A DNA stretch of 64,000 nt from Microlunatus sagamiharensis (GTDB taxonomy: Bacteria > Actinomycetota > Actinomycetes > Propionibacteriales > Propionibacteriaceae), in NCBI RefSeq assembly GCF_900105785.1, contig NZ_LT629799.1, positions 1,550,001-1,614,000 of the forward strand. The letters are read 5' to 3'. The position numbers and the translations under genes are program-made. Within the stretch, counting starts at the first letter, position 1. Every line of letters starts with the position of its first letter. This document shows, in pieces, positions 1 to 11,000 of the stretch. Under the pieces are notes generated by a model. That model made no database searches. It saw only the letters and a program-made list of their open reading frames with translations, and was not told where the DNA came from.

Positions 1-1
1 G

Positions 2-1582
2 GGCCTGGCGCTCGGCACGACCCAGCTCGCGGGCTGCGGCACGCCGCCCTCCCCGCAGGACCTCGGCCCGCCCGTGGCACCGCCCACCTACCGACCCCGG
101 ACGGGGCTGCCGAAACCGGACATCGCGGGGACCAGCGACGGGGTGATCCCGAGCTCGTACTTCAGCTATCCCGCCGACCCGGTGCGGACCGTCTCCGCCA
201 CCCCCGGCGACGGACGTCCGGTCACGATCCTGACCGAGACCTTCTCCTCGATCCCGCCCGCCGTCGACCGGAACTCGGTCTGGTCGAACCTCAACGCACG
301 GCTGGGCAGCCCGCTGCAGATCCAGATCGTCCCGCAGAGCGACTTCGGGGTGAAGTACGCGACGACCGTGGCCGGCGACGCGCTGCCCGACATGTTCTTC
401 GCCAGCCCCACGCCGGACTTCCCACGGACGCCCGAGCTGATGGCGGCGAAGGCGCTCGACCTGTCCGAGCACCTCGCCGGCGACGCGATCCTCGCCTACC
501 CCAACCTCGCGAACATCCCGACGTCCTGCTGGGACGTCGGCCGCTTCGACGGCCGGATCTACGGGCTGCCGTCCCCGCGCGGGGCGGTGTCGTCGGGCAT
601 CGTCTACCGCCGCGACGACCTGCTGAGGGCCAAGGGCATCACCGAGGAACCGCAGAGCTTCGCCGACTTCCGCGCCCTGTGCGTGGAGGTGAACGACCCG
701 CGAAGCAGCACCTGGGCGCTGACCTCCCCCGCGCTGCAGTTCCTCCGCAACATGCTGGACATCCCCAACTTCTGGCGTTGGAAGGACGGCGCCATGCAGA
801 GCTGGTGGACCGACCCCGGGCAGGAGCAGGCCCTCGACGCGGCCCGCGGCCTCTTCGCCGACGGCTTCGTGAACCCGGACGCCTTCACCGCCTCGGCCAG
901 CCCCAAGACCTGGTTCGGCACCGGCAAGGCGTACTTCACCGCCGACGCCTTCACCGCCTGGCCGTCCTACTACGCCTCGTACGGCGACACCGAGGGCTTC
1001 GCGGTCGACGGCTACGAGATCCCGGCCTTCGACGGCGGCGGGAAGGGCACGCTCTGGCTGAGCTTCCCGTCGTTCGGGTTCTCGGCGATCTCCAAGGACG
1101 CGGCCGACCGCGTCGAGGCCCTGCTGCGGATCGCCGACTACCTGGCCGCGCCGTTCGGCAGCGTCGAGTACCTGGCCGCCAAGTACGGCGTCGAGGGCCC
1201 CGACTTCGCGCTCGAGGACGGGAACATCGTGCCGACCAAGAGCGGCACGGCCGCGGCCCAGCTCGGGCTGAAGTACCTCGTCGACGCGCCGCAGGTGAAC
1301 TTCGTCCCGGGCAACGCCGACGCCGCCCGGGCGTGCGACCGGCTGCTGCGTGAGCTCGTCCCCCGCGCCACCGCCAACGACGCCGTCTACCTCTACTCCC
1401 GCACCGCGGCCGACCGCTTCGCGCAGTCGCAGACCCGCTTCACCGCGCTGGAGACCGACATCATGCAGGGCCGCAAGCCGGTCAGCGCCTGGCGGGAGGA
1501 ATCCGACGCCTGGTGGAAGCGCTACGGCCGCCAGATGAGCGAGGAGCTCGGTCAGGCGTACGTCGACGCCGGTCGCGGCTGA
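2..1582 (+). CDS. Extracellular solute-binding lipoprotein (ABC transporter, family 1 type), 5' end outside window
   Basis: The open frame already runs at the first base, so the start codon lies upstream of the window. Codons at 26-37 read L-A-G-C, a lipobox inside a hydrophobic signal-peptide tail, so the Cys encoded at 35-37 is the likely lipid-anchored first residue of the mature protein. An internal GTG at 74 would remove this signal and is therefore rejected as start. The mature part (about 515 aa) has the layout of a periplasmic-binding-fold sugar receptor: a VTILTETFSS opening strand, a DMFFA segment and Trp-rich middle and C-terminal parts (FWRWKDG, AWWKRYG). The family delivers sugars or oligosaccharides to an ABC permease; permease genes would be expected upstream, outside the window. 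Substrate unknown. The pectinesterase gene a few kilobases away makes plant-derived oligosaccharides an idea only. Confidence 0.8.
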   Translation, partial: GLALGTTQLAGCGTPPSPQDLGPPVAPPTYRPRTGLPKPDIAGTSDGVIPSSYFSYPADPVRTVSATPGDGRPVTILTETFSSIPPAVDRNSVWSNLNARLGSPLQIQIVPQSDFGVKYATTVAGDALPDMFFASPTPDFPRTPELMAAKALDLSEHLAGDAILAYPNLANIPTSCWDVGRFDGRIYGLPSPRGAVSSGIVYRRDDLLRAKGITEEPQSFADFRALCVEVNDPRSSTWALTSPALQFLRNMLDIPNFWRWKDGAMQSWWTDPGQEQALDAARGLFADGFVNPDAFTASASPKTWFGTGKAYFTADAFTAWPSYYASYGDTEGFAVDGYEIPAFDGGGKGTLWLSFPSFGFSAISKDAADRVEALLRIADYLAAPFGSVEYLAAKYGVEGPDFALEDGNIVPTKSGTAAAQLGLKYLVDAPQVNFVPGNADAARACDRLLRELVPRATANDAVYLYSRTAADRFAQSQTRFTALETDIMQGRKPVSAWREESDAWWKRYGRQMSEELGQAYVDAGRG

Positions 1583-1613
1583 GGGTCGGCGACGAGGGTC
1601 GGCGGAAGGAGGG

Positions 1614-3269
1614 TCAGCCCCGGCCGAGCACCGTCGACCCGTCGATCTTCAGGACCCCGTCGTCACGGACGAGGCGGAACGAGGTCCGTTCCACCGCCGT
1701 CCCGCTGGAGCGGCGGTAGGTGACCGTGGCCTCGACACCCGAGGGCGGCGTGGCGTCGACCTTGCTGACGGAGACGCTGTCGACCTGGCCCCAGAAGCGG
1801 TCGTACGACGCGCGGCCGCCGGAGGTCGTGCGCTGGTAGCTCGCCGTCAGGAGCGGCCAGGCCTCGTCGGTGTCGTCGGGGACCAGCGCGTAGTAGCGGG
1901 TGACCGCGTCCTCGAGCTCCGCGGCGGTCGGCCGGCCAGAGCTCGGCGTCGCGGTGAGCGAGGCGGTGGACGAGGCGGACGTCGCCGACGCGGACGGCGA
2001 CGGCGAGCGCCCCGGGGTGCTCGCGGCGGACGAGGTGGTGCTCCCGGAGCCGGGCCCCGCCGAGCCGGACGCGTCCGACGACGCCGACCGCTGCGGTGGG
2101 CGGGAGGTCGCAGGATCGGCGGCCACCCCGGAGCCACGGCCGCCGAGCTGCCCCGCGACGACGACGGCGCCGACCACGACCAGCCCGACGACGAGCAGGG
2201 CCAGCGCCACGACCGGCCCCCGGCGCCGGCGGTCCGCTCCGGCCGGCGCCGCCGACGCCGCGTCCGGCAGCTGGTCGTCCGGCTGCTCGTTCAGCTGCTC
2301 CGTCACGGGCACCACGGACGGCCCCTGGCGACGTCGCCGGGAGCGGACCTGGGTCGTCCAGACCTCCTCGGGGGCCACCGGGGTCTCCTGGTCCGGCAGC
2401 GCGAGCGTGGCCTCGGCTCCCGGCTCCGACGCTGACCCCGACTCCGGTGCCTCCGCCCCGACCGCCGAGAGCCGCGCGGACACGTCGGCCATGGTCGGTC
2501 GGGACCCGGGGTCGGCGCGGAGCATCTCCATCAGCACGGGCTCGAGCGGGCCGGCGTGCTCCGGCACGGCGAACTCGCCCGACGCCACCCGGTGGAGCAG
2601 CGCGATCGCGTTGCTGTCCGTGCCGAAGGGCGGGCCGCCCTCGAGGGCGGCGTACAGCGTCGCGCCGAGGGAGAAGACGTCGGAGGCCGAGCTCGAGCTC
2701 GCGCCGCGGGCGACCTCGGGCGCCAGGTAGGCGAGGGTGCCGTGCACCAGCCCGGTCGAGGTGAGGGTGGCGTCGCCGAGCGCGTGGGAGATCCCGAAGT
2801 CGCTGATCATCGCGGTGCCGTCGTCGGCCAGGAGGACGTTGCCCGGCTTGACGTCGCGGTGGACGATGCCGAGCTGGTGCGCCGCGGCCAGGGCGGAGGC
2901 GACCTGGGCACCGACGGCCGCCGTCTCCGGCACGTCCAGCGGACCGCCCTCGCGCAACCGGCTCGAGAGCGGCACCGAGGGCACGAACTGCATGACCAGG
3001 CACGGCTGCCCCTCGTGCTCGACCACGTCGAAGACGGGCACCGCGTTGCGGTGGTGGAGGCGCGCGGTGATGCGCGCCTCACGCATGGCCCGGCGCTTGG
3101 CGAGGTCGGCCTCCTCCGGCGCGAGCCCGACCTGCGGACGGAGCTGCTTGACCGCGACCGGGCGCTCGAGCCGCTCGTCCCTGGCCTCCCAGACGACGCC
3201 CATCCCGCCGCGACCGACCTGGCGGACGAGCCGGTAGCGGTCGGCCAGGAGCGTCTGCGGCTCGGCCAC
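1614..3269 (-). CDS. Membrane Ser/Thr protein kinase, PknB-like
   Basis: Single-pass eukaryotic-type kinase of about 551 aa. Kinase domain at residues 13-271: glycine loop VGRGGMGVVW, VAVK lysine (about 41), catalytic loop HRDVKPGN (Asp about 140), DFG (about 157-159), a Thr/Ser-rich activation loop and LAPE. A low-complexity juxtamembrane linker follows, then a Val/Leu/Ala transmembrane helix at about 352-374, a Ser/Thr/Pro-rich outer linker and a C-terminal NTF2-like segment instead of PASTA repeats. Start: the frame extends to a TTG at 3296, but the GTG at 3267-3269 has an AGGGGG Shine-Dalgarno just upstream and is preferred. It converges with the binding-protein gene (gap about 31 bases). 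Substrate unknown; the extracellular tail suggests a surface-sensing role, which is inference. Confidence 0.9.
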   Translation of the reverse strand: MAEPQTLLADRYRLVRQVGRGGMGVVWEARDERLERPVAVKQLRPQVGLAPEEADLAKRRAMREARITARLHHRNAVPVFDVVEHEGQPCLVMQFVPSVPLSSRLREGGPLDVPETAAVGAQVASALAAAHQLGIVHRDVKPGNVLLADDGTAMISDFGISHALGDATLTSTGLVHGTLAYLAPEVARGASSSSASDVFSLGATLYAALEGGPPFGTDSNAIALLHRVASGEFAVPEHAGPLEPVLMEMLRADPGSRPTMADVSARLSAVGAEAPESGSASEPGAEATLALPDQETPVAPEEVWTTQVRSRRRRQGPSVVPVTEQLNEQPDDQLPDAASAAPAGADRRRRGPVVALALLVVGLVVVGAVVVAGQLGGRGSGVAADPATSRPPQRSASSDASGSAGPGSGSTTSSAASTPGRSPSPSASATSASSTASLTATPSSGRPTAAELEDAVTRYYALVPDDTDEAWPLLTASYQRTTSGGRASYDRFWGQVDSVSVSKVDATPPSGVEATVTYRRSSGTAVERTSFRLVRDDGVLKIDGSTVLGRG

Positions 3270-3346
3270 CCCGCTCCCCCTCCACCGGCCCACCAACGAA
3301 CCGGGCGAGCCTACGGCACCGGCCGCGGGTGCCCGGCGAGCCGCGG

Positions 3347-4198
3347 TCAGCGCTCGGGTGAGCGGTGCACCCCGATGTCGCCGAACTGGGTCCTGACGCG
3401 GACGGCGACGGCCTGGTCGCCCGCGGCGGGGGCGCGGTCGGCGTCGAGCTCGTTGCGGACGCGCCCGATCTTCGACGCCAGGTCGAGCCAGGCCGGCACG
3501 CCGTCGCGCACGCCGACGACGATCTCGCCGTAGCCGCTGTCGGCCTCGACCGAGCCGCTCGACACCTCGTGCAGCGCGATGCTGCCGTACGCCGTCCTGG
3601 CGGTCACCGAGCCGAGGGCGCGGGTGACCTCGAGGTCGCCGTAGGAGAGCCTGGCCTCGAGGTCGCCCGTCGACTCCCCCACGGTGACGCTGCCGTGCGA
3701 GGCCTTGAGCAGCGCGTCGCCGCCCAGGCGGCCGACCGTGATCGCGCCGTGGTCGGCGGTGATCTCGACCGTGCCCTCGGCGGCTTCGACCGTGGCGGAC
3801 CCGTGGCCGGCGCGGAGCCAGAGGTCGCCGGTGGTGCCGAGCTGCGCGCGTCCCGACGCGGCCTTGACCCGGGTCGCCCCCAGCCGGCCGGACGAGCGCA
3901 CGGCGCCGAGGGCGACCTCGGCGGTCAGGCGAGAGCCGCTCGGCAGCTCGACGCGGACGTCGACCGACTCGCTCGGGCCGACGAGGCTGAAGCGCGGCTT
4001 CGGGGTGACCACCGTGAGGCGGTCGCCGACCAGCTCGACCCGGGTGCCCTCGGCGCCGCGGCGGTCGGCCTCCTTGTCCGGGTTGGTCGGGAGGACCGTG
4101 ACGACGGTGTCCTCGCGGTCGCCGGCGACGACCTCGAGGGCTCCTACCTGGAGGTCGACGGCGAGGTCGATCGGGTGCGGGGTGGGATAGGTGGGCAT
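3347..4198 (-). CDS. DUF4097-family beta-repeat protein
   Basis: 283 aa, ATG start with an AGGGGGAG Shine-Dalgarno about 7 bases upstream. From about residue 60 onward the protein is a run of short beta-strand repeats with alternating Val/Gly/Ser/Ala (LEVTRALGSV, SGDLRL-like, SVTVGESTGD), the pattern of DUF4097/DUF4098 putative adhesin-like beta-solenoids. No signal peptide or transmembrane helix is visible, so it is probably cytoplasmic or membrane-associated through a partner. The gene follows the RHH gene in the same direction with a hairpin in between, and precedes the kinase gene by about 77 bases. Biochemical function of the family is not established. Confidence 0.75.
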   Translation of the reverse strand: MPTYPTPHPIDLAVDLQVGALEVVAGDREDTVVTVLPTNPDKEADRRGAEGTRVELVGDRLTVVTPKPRFSLVGPSESVDVRVELPSGSRLTAEVALGAVRSSGRLGATRVKAASGRAQLGTTGDLWLRAGHGSATVEAAEGTVEITADHGAITVGRLGGDALLKASHGSVTVGESTGDLEARLSYGDLEVTRALGSVTARTAYGSIALHEVSSGSVEADSGYGEIVVGVRDGVPAWLDLASKIGRVRNELDADRAPAAGDQAVAVRVRTQFGDIGVHRSPER

Positions 4199-4230
4199 GC
4201 TCGGGCTCCCCCTTCAGGGTGTGCGTGTCC

Positions 4231-4251
4231 AGCCCCGGGCGGTCCGGGGCT
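4231..4251 (-). terminator. GC-rich hairpin between RHH gene and DUF4097 gene
   Basis: Perfect 8-bp stem AGCCCCGG / CCGGGGCT around a 5-base loop, about 57 bases downstream of the RHH gene stop and upstream of the DUF4097 start. No U-tract follows on the minus strand, as is common in high-GC genomes, so it may be a terminator or attenuator. Confidence 0.4.
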
Positions 4252-4307
4252 GTTGGTGGTGCGGTGTGTGGTGGTCCCGAGGGTGGTCCAGGACGGGCGG
4301 GGCGGCG

Positions 4308-4796
4308 CTAGCGCGCCCACCCCGCGAAGCTGTCGCCGCCGGAGCGGTTCCGGTGGGCGGCGCGACGCTGCCTGGGCTGCAGCGCCGACGCCACCGCCCG
4401 GACGAGCCAGGCGTTGACGGAGACGCCGTCCGCGGCTGCCGCCTCGTCGACCTGCGCCTTGAGGGCGTCGGGCAGCCGGAGCGTGGTGCGCGACGTGCTG
4501 GTGTCGTCGAGGTCGGCCGCCGCGGCGGGCCGGTCCTCGGCGCCGGGGTCGGCGCTCGGCGCACTCACCACGAGGTCCACCTCGCGGCCGCGCAGGCGGA
4601 GGTCCACCGAGCCGGGAGCGAGGTCGCGGGTGATCTCCCCGGCGGCCGCGGACAGCGCGTCGAGGAGCACCACGCGCACGGCGGCGTCGAGCTGGGTCAC
4701 CAGGCGCTCGGCGGCCACCCGCGTCTCCTCCGTACCGCCATTGGCGGCCGCGGCGAGCTGGCGCTGGAGGTCACCGACGTACGTCCCGAGATCCAT
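4308..4796 (-). CDS. Ribbon-helix-helix (Arc/HicB-type) DNA-binding protein
   Basis: 162 aa. The N-terminal half is predicted mostly helical (LQRQLAAAANGG, ERLVTQLDAAVRVVLLDAL) and of unknown function. The C-terminal half holds an RHH signature: the strand TTLRLPDALKAQVDEAA followed by a helix and GVSVNAWLVRAVASAL, typical of Arc/MetJ and HicB antitoxin DNA-binding domains. No toxin gene adjoins it, so a stand-alone repressor is more likely than an antitoxin. The ATG (4794-4796) directly abuts a cluster of TGACACCAT-type motifs and has no Shine-Dalgarno, which suggests a leaderless mRNA and autoregulation. Function beyond DNA binding is unknown. Confidence 0.7.
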   Translation of the reverse strand: MDLGTYVGDLQRQLAAAANGGTEETRVAAERLVTQLDAAVRVVLLDALSAAAGEITRDLAPGSVDLRLRGREVDLVVSAPSADPGAEDRPAAAADLDDTSTSRTTLRLPDALKAQVDEAAAADGVSVNAWLVRAVASALQPRQRRAAHRNRSGGDSFAGWAR

Positions 4797-4847
4797 GACA
4801 CCATGGTGACACCACTATGGTGTCAAGTCAAGCGCCCGATGGTGTCG
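4796..4847. promoter_or_regulatory. Four-copy TGACACCAT operator-like cluster
   Basis: The 9-mer TGACACCAT occurs at 4796-4804, as TGACACCAC at 4807-4815, and in reverse as ATGGTGTCA at 4817-4825 and ATGGTGTCG at 4839-4847. Copies 1 and 2 are 11 bases apart, about one helical turn, and copies 2 and 3 form an inverted pair. This arrangement fits cooperative binding of RHH dimers. The cluster covers the start of the RHH gene and lies about 40 bases upstream of the predicted -35 of the pectinesterase gene, so it could control one or both. Binding by the neighbouring RHH protein is inference. Confidence 0.6.
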
Positions 4848-4885
4848 CAGGGCGTTCGACGAGGCGCTCGTCACACGTGGTTCGG

Positions 4886-4914
4886 TTGTCAACTACCTAT
4901 ACGCTCGCCATACT
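4886..4914 (+). promoter_or_regulatory. Predicted sigma-70-type promoter of the pectinesterase gene
   Basis: TTGTCA (4886-4891), a 17-base spacer and CATACT (4909-4914) lie in an unusually AT-rich patch for this genome. This would give a leader of about 80 bases before the ATG at 5003, which has a GGGGGGAA Shine-Dalgarno. Prediction only. Confidence 0.45.
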
Positions 4915-5002
4915 TCTCTCAGGAATCCGCAAGTTTCGCGGGACCTTTCGTGCAGCTCGGGGGCGAGCTCACGCTTCGTACTGTTTCGGGGGGAACATCC
5001 GC

Positions 5003-8000
5003 ATGCGCTCTCGCGCGTCTTCTCACGTCGTCAAGCCTGCCCGCGGTCTCGTGCGCGGCCTGGTGGTGACGGCCACCGCCGCCGGTCTCGTGGTCGGCAT
5101 CGCTCCGTCGGCCACCGCCGCCGACACCACGCCGCCGCCCGTGCCCAGCAGCGTCAAGACCGTCTACTACGGCGGCGTCGGCACCCAGGTCAGCTGGGGC
5201 AAGGTCTCGGCGTCCGACCTCGACACCTACGTCGTCTACCGCTCCACCAGCAAGACGCTGGTCCCGGCGACCGACGCCGTCGGGACGACGACGTCGCTGA
5301 CGCTCACCGACGCGAAGGCCGTTGCCGGCACGACCTACTACTACGGCGTCGCCGCACGCGACAAGAGCGGCAACGTCTCCAAGCCGTCGAGCGTGCAGAC
5401 GGTCAAGGCCACCGACACCAGCGCGCCGAGCACCCCGAGCAGCCTGAAGGCGACCGCCACCAGCGGCGGCATCGCCCTCGACTGGGCCGACGTGGCGGTG
5501 CCCGACCTCGCGGGCTACAAGGTCGCCCGTGCCGCCAGCTCGAGCGGCACGTACACGACGCTCACCTCGTCGCCGCTCTCCACCTCCGCCTTCACCGACG
5601 CCAGCGCGCCCGCCGGCGCCACCGCCTACTACCGCGTCACCGCCGTCGACAGGACGGGCAACGCGTCCTCGGCGGCCAGCGTCTCGGCCAAGGCCGCCAC
5701 CGCGCCGGCCCCGAGCACCGCCCCGGCTGCCCCGACCGGGCTGAAGGCGACCGTCAGCAGCGCCAACGTCGTCACGCTGGCCTGGACCGCGCCCAGCGGC
5801 AGCATCACCGGCTACACGCTGTCCCGCTCGACCTCGAGCACGGGCACGTTCGCCACGGTCGCCTCTCCTGCCTCGACCGCGACGAGCGTCACCGACAGCT
5901 CGGCGCCGGCCGGTACGACCGTCTACTACCGCCTCGTCGCGACGAACGCGGTCGGGTCCTCCCCCGCCGCGACCGTCTCGGCGGCCACCTCGAAGGACAC
6001 GACCGCACCGGCGACCCCGTCGTCGCCGAAGGCCGTCGTCGTCGCCGGCGGCGGCGGCATGACCGTCTCCTGGACGGCCAACAAGGAGGCCGACCTCGCG
6101 GGCTACCTCGTGCTCAAGCGCAACGGCGCCGGGGACTACGTCACGCTGCTCGGGGCGGACAGGCCCTTCGTGCCGACCACCTTCACCGACCCGTCGGTGA
6201 CCGAGGGCAAGGTCGCCTACTTCCGGATCCGCGCCGTGGACACCAGCGGCAACGTGTCGTCCTACGTCTCGCTCACGGCCAACAACCCGAACGTCGCGCC
6301 CAAGGCGCCGGCCTCGCTCAAGGCCACCGTCAGCACCAAGGCGGGCATCGACCTCACCTGGGCGGCGCCGACGGACACCGACGTCGCGGGCTACAACGTC
6401 TACCGCTCGGTCGACGCCGGCAAGACCTACCCGCTGCTCGCGACGGCCACCGCCGCCGCGGTGACGGCCACCCCGCGCTTCGCCGACACCAGCGCCCCGC
6501 AGGGCGTGAAGTCGATGTACAAGATCACCGCGCAGGATGTCGTCGGCAACCTCTCCTCGGCCTCCACGGTCGTCTCGGCCACCTCGACGACGGCACCCGT
6601 CGCCCTGCCGGTCGTCACGAAGACGATCACCGTCGGCCCGGCCGGTCAGTTCCCGACCATCGGCGCGGCGCTCGCGACGATCCCGGCCACGAACCTCGAG
6701 AGCTACACCCTCGAGATCGCGCCGGGCACCTACCGCGAGAAGCTCCGCCTCTCGAGCCCGAACGTCACGCTGCACGGGACCGGCGCCGGCCCGGGCGACA
6801 CGGTGATCACCTACGACGCCGCCTCCGGGACCATCGACCCGACCGACGGCGAGCCGTACGGCACCGCGAACAGCTACACCGTCTTCGCCGAGGCGAAGAA
6901 CCTCAAGCTGGCCAACCTCTCGGTCGTCAACGCCTTCGACGAGGCCGCGCACCCCGAGATCACCAGCCAGCAGGCCGTCGCGCTGCGCGTCGAGGGCGAC
7001 CGCTTCGTCGCCGACGGCGTCCGGCTGATCGGCAACCAGGACACCCTGCTCGCCGACACCCCCAAGCCGACCACCCGGATCCGCCAGTACTACGTCAACA
7101 GCTACATCGAGGGTGACGTCGACTACCTGTTCGGTGCGGCGGACGCCGTCTTCGACCGGGTGACCCTCCGCTCCCTCGACCGCGGCAAGAGCGACAACGG
7201 CGCCATCACGGCCGCCAGCACCGACACCGGCAGCAAGTACGGCTTCCTGGTCGTCGACAGCAAGGTCGTCTCCTCGGCCGCGGCGGGCACCGTGCACCTC
7301 GGTCGCCCGTGGCACCCGAGCGCCGACCCCGACGCCATCGGCTCGGTCGTCTACAAGAACACCTGGCTGCCGGCCGCCATCGCGACCGACCAGCCCTGGG
7401 AGGACATGGCCACGGCGAACTCGTCGGGGACCAAGGTCAACTTCCGCTGGCAGGACGCGCGCTTCAGCGAGTACAGGAACATCGGCCCGGGCGCTCTGCC
7501 GACCGGAGCCGTGAACGCCAACCGGCCGCAGCTGACCGACTCCAACGCCGCCAACGCGACCCCGGCCAAGTACCTCGCGGGCAGCGACGGCTGGAACCCG
7601 GTGCTCCCGGCCGCGACCACGACCCCGGCGGCGCCCGCCGGCCTGGCCGTCACCACCGACAACCGCGTCGCCCACCTCGCCTGGGCCGACGACAGCTCCG
7701 CCGCCGTCGTCGGCTGGAAGGTCTACCGCTCCGAGAAGGGCGTCGAGACGGTCCTCGGCACCGTCGACCGGCCGGCCTTCAGCGACAGCAGCGCGGTCAA
7801 CGGCGCGATCTACAGCTACTCGGTGGCGGCCATCAGCCGGAGCGGTGCCGAGTCGGCCCGCAGCGCCGCGGTGACGGTCACGATCGCCGCGGCTCCCCTG
7901 GTCGTCGACCTGGTCGTCGACCCGGCCCACGCGGACGGGGTGAAGACCTTCGCCACCCTCGGCGCGGCCCTGGCCGCCGCTCCCGCCGGCACCGCTGCCG

Positions 8001-11000
8001 ACCCGACGGTCATCTCCGTCGTGCCCGGTCGCTACGCCGAGTACCTCACGATCGCGAAGCCCTACGTCACCGTCGTCGGCTCGACCGGCACGGCCTCCGA
8101 CGTCGTCATCACCGGCAACCGGGCGGCGGGCACGCCGACCGGCGGCAAGAACGACGACGGCACGCCCGCCACGTACGGGACCTCGGGCAGCGCCACGCTG
8201 CTGGTCACCGGGACCGGTGACTCGCTGCGCGACCTGACGGTCGAGAACGCGTACAAGGAGGGGACGTACGCCAACGGCCAGGCCGTGGCCATGCGGTCCA
8301 CCGGCGACAAGCTCGTCTTCGACAACATCCGCCTGCTCGGCAACCAGGACACCCTGTACGCCAACAGCGCGGGCACCACCGTCGCCTCGCGGCAGTACTT
8401 CCACGACTGCTACGTCGAGGGCGACGTCGACTACCTCTTCGGCCGCGCGACCGCCGTCTTCGACGGCTGCGTGCTGAGGTCGCTCGACCACGGCTCCTCG
8501 CCGAACGGGGCGGTCACCGCAGCCAGCACCGACACGAGCCAGAAGTACGGCTTCCTGATCACGCGGAGCCGCTTCACCGGCACCGCGCCGGACGGTTCGC
8601 AGAACCTGGGCCGCCCGTGGCAGCCCGGCCAGGCCCAGGCCGACGGCACGTCGGTCGCCGACAAGAACGCGGTCGCGCAGGTCGTCGTCCGCGACAGCTG
8701 GCTCGGTCCGGTCGTCAGCACCACGCAGACCTGGACCGACATGGTCAACAGCGGCACGACCACGCACTGGCAGGACGCCCGCTTCGCCGAGTGGGCCAAC
8801 TCCGGGCCGGGCGCCCTGCCCGCCGGCACCACGAGCGCCGGCCGTCCGCAGCTCAGCGCGGCCGACGCCGCGGCGTACACGCCGGAGACCTACCTCGCCG
8901 GTGCCGACGGCTGGAACCCGGTCGTCGACGCCGCTCCCGACGTCGCGCCCGCCGGGGTCACCGGCCTCACCGCCGGCGCCGACGACGGCCTCGTGACGCT
9001 GGCCTGGGACGACAGCACCGAGCCCGACGTCACCGGGTACCGGGTCTACCGGGCCGAGGGCGGCACGGTCACCCCGACCGACGCGACCCTGGTCGCCACG
9101 GTGGTCAAGCCGACGTTCGCCGACAAGGGCGTCGTCAACGGCACGGCGTACGCCTACACCGTCGTCGCCGTCGACGCGGCCGGGCACCCCTCGGCTGCGG
9201 CCGCCCCGGTGACCGTCACGCCGAACCCGCAGCCCCTCGTGGCCGACCTGACCGTGGCCAAGGACGGCAGCGGCGACTACACCTCGCTGCAGGCCGCCCT
9301 GACCGCGGCGAACGCGGGCACCGCCGCGAAGCCGACGGTGATCCTGGTCAAGCCGGGCACCTACCACGAGGTCGTCGCCTCGACGAAGGCCAACCTGGTG
9401 GTCGCCGGGACCACCGGCGACCCGCGGGACGTCCGCATCGAGTTCGACAACGCCAACGGCACGGCGGTCTCGGCGAGCACCTGCCCGCAGGTCACCAACG
9501 CCGCGACCTGCGGCACCTCGGGCAGCTACACCGTGTTCCTGTCCGGGTCGAACGTGAAGGTCTCCGACCTCACGATCGCGAACACCTTCGACAGGGACGC
9601 GCACCCCGAGATCGGGAACTTCAACACCCAGGCCGTCGCGCTGCGCATGACCGGCGACCGGCAGGTCTACCGGAACGTGCGGCTGCTCGGCGTGCAGGAC
9701 ACCGTGCTCGCCGACGCCCAGGGCAACATCAGCTCCACCGGCACGGGCTACCCGCGCCAGTACGTCGTGGGCTCCTACGTGGAGGGCAACGTCGACTTCG
9801 TCTTCGGCCGCGCCACCACGGTCTTCGACCGGACGACGATCCACGCGACGAGCCACAACGGCGGCACGGTCTTCGCGCCGAGCACGGCCAGCAAGAACCC
9901 GTACGGCTACCTGGTCGTCAACAGCCGCATCGTCAGCGACAACGACCCGGGCACCTTCGCCCTCGGCCGTCCCTGGCGCGGCTGGGGCGACGGCACCCAG
10001 CCGGACAGCTCGCGCGGCCAGACGACGATCCGCAACACCTGGATCGGCGAGGGCATCAGCACCGCCCAGCCCTGGGTCGACTTCGCGCCGAACGTCTGGA
10101 CCGACGGACGCTTCAGCGAGTACGCGAACAGCGGCCCGGGCGCCCTGGCGGCCGGGGCGCAGAACGGGAACCGTCCGCAGCTGAGCGACGCGCAGGCCGC
10201 TGACGCCACCGCGCAGAAGTACCTGGCCGGCACCGACGGCTGGAACCCGGTCGCCGCAGCGGCCCCGGACACGGCACCCGCCGCGCCACGCGGGCTGTCG
10301 GCGAAGGCCGGGGACGCCAAGGTCTCCCTCACCTGGGACGAGTCGGGCGAGCCCGACGTCGTCGGCTACCGCGTGCTGCGCGACGGCACGCAGGTGGGCG
10401 GCACCCTGACGCGGGCCTCCTACACCGACGCCGGTCTGACCAACGGCACCGCCGTCGGCTACACCGTGGTCGCGGTCGATGCGGCCGGGCACGTCTCCGC
10501 CGCCTCGGCGACGGCCAGCGCCACGCCGCAGCTCAAGGTCGACGCGGTGGTGGCGACCGACGGGTCCGGCGACTACCGCACCGTGCAGGCGGCGGTGGAC
10601 GCGGGCCCGGCCAACGGCCCGTGGCTGGTCAAGGTCATGCCCGGCACGTACGCCGGCACGACCACGATCGCCAAGAGCGGGATCACCGTCGTCGGCTCGA
10701 CCGGTGACCCCGCCGACGTCGTGCTGACCAACGCGACGGCGACGCCGACGCTGACGGTCTCCGGCTCCTCGGTGACCGTGCGCGCCCTGTCGGTCACCAA
10801 CAGCGCCGGGGTCAGCAACTCCCCGGCCGTGTCGATGACGGGTGACAAGGTGCTGCTCGACCGCACCACGCTGACCAGCACGGACCGCACGGTCTGGGCC
10901 GACGTCCCGACGGCCGGCGCGACCTCGCGCCAGCTCATCGAGGGCTCCACGGTCTCGGGCGCGAACAACGTCGTCCTGGGCCGCGCCACCCTCGTGGTCC

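Noticed and set aside
4308-4796. RHH protein as the antitoxin of a toxin-antitoxin pair
   Set aside because: No small toxin-like gene adjoins it on either side.
4817-5002. A longer start for the pectinesterase
   Set aside because: It would put about 62 residues before the signal peptide and cross the predicted promoter and operator; the ATG at 5003 has a strong ribosome site.
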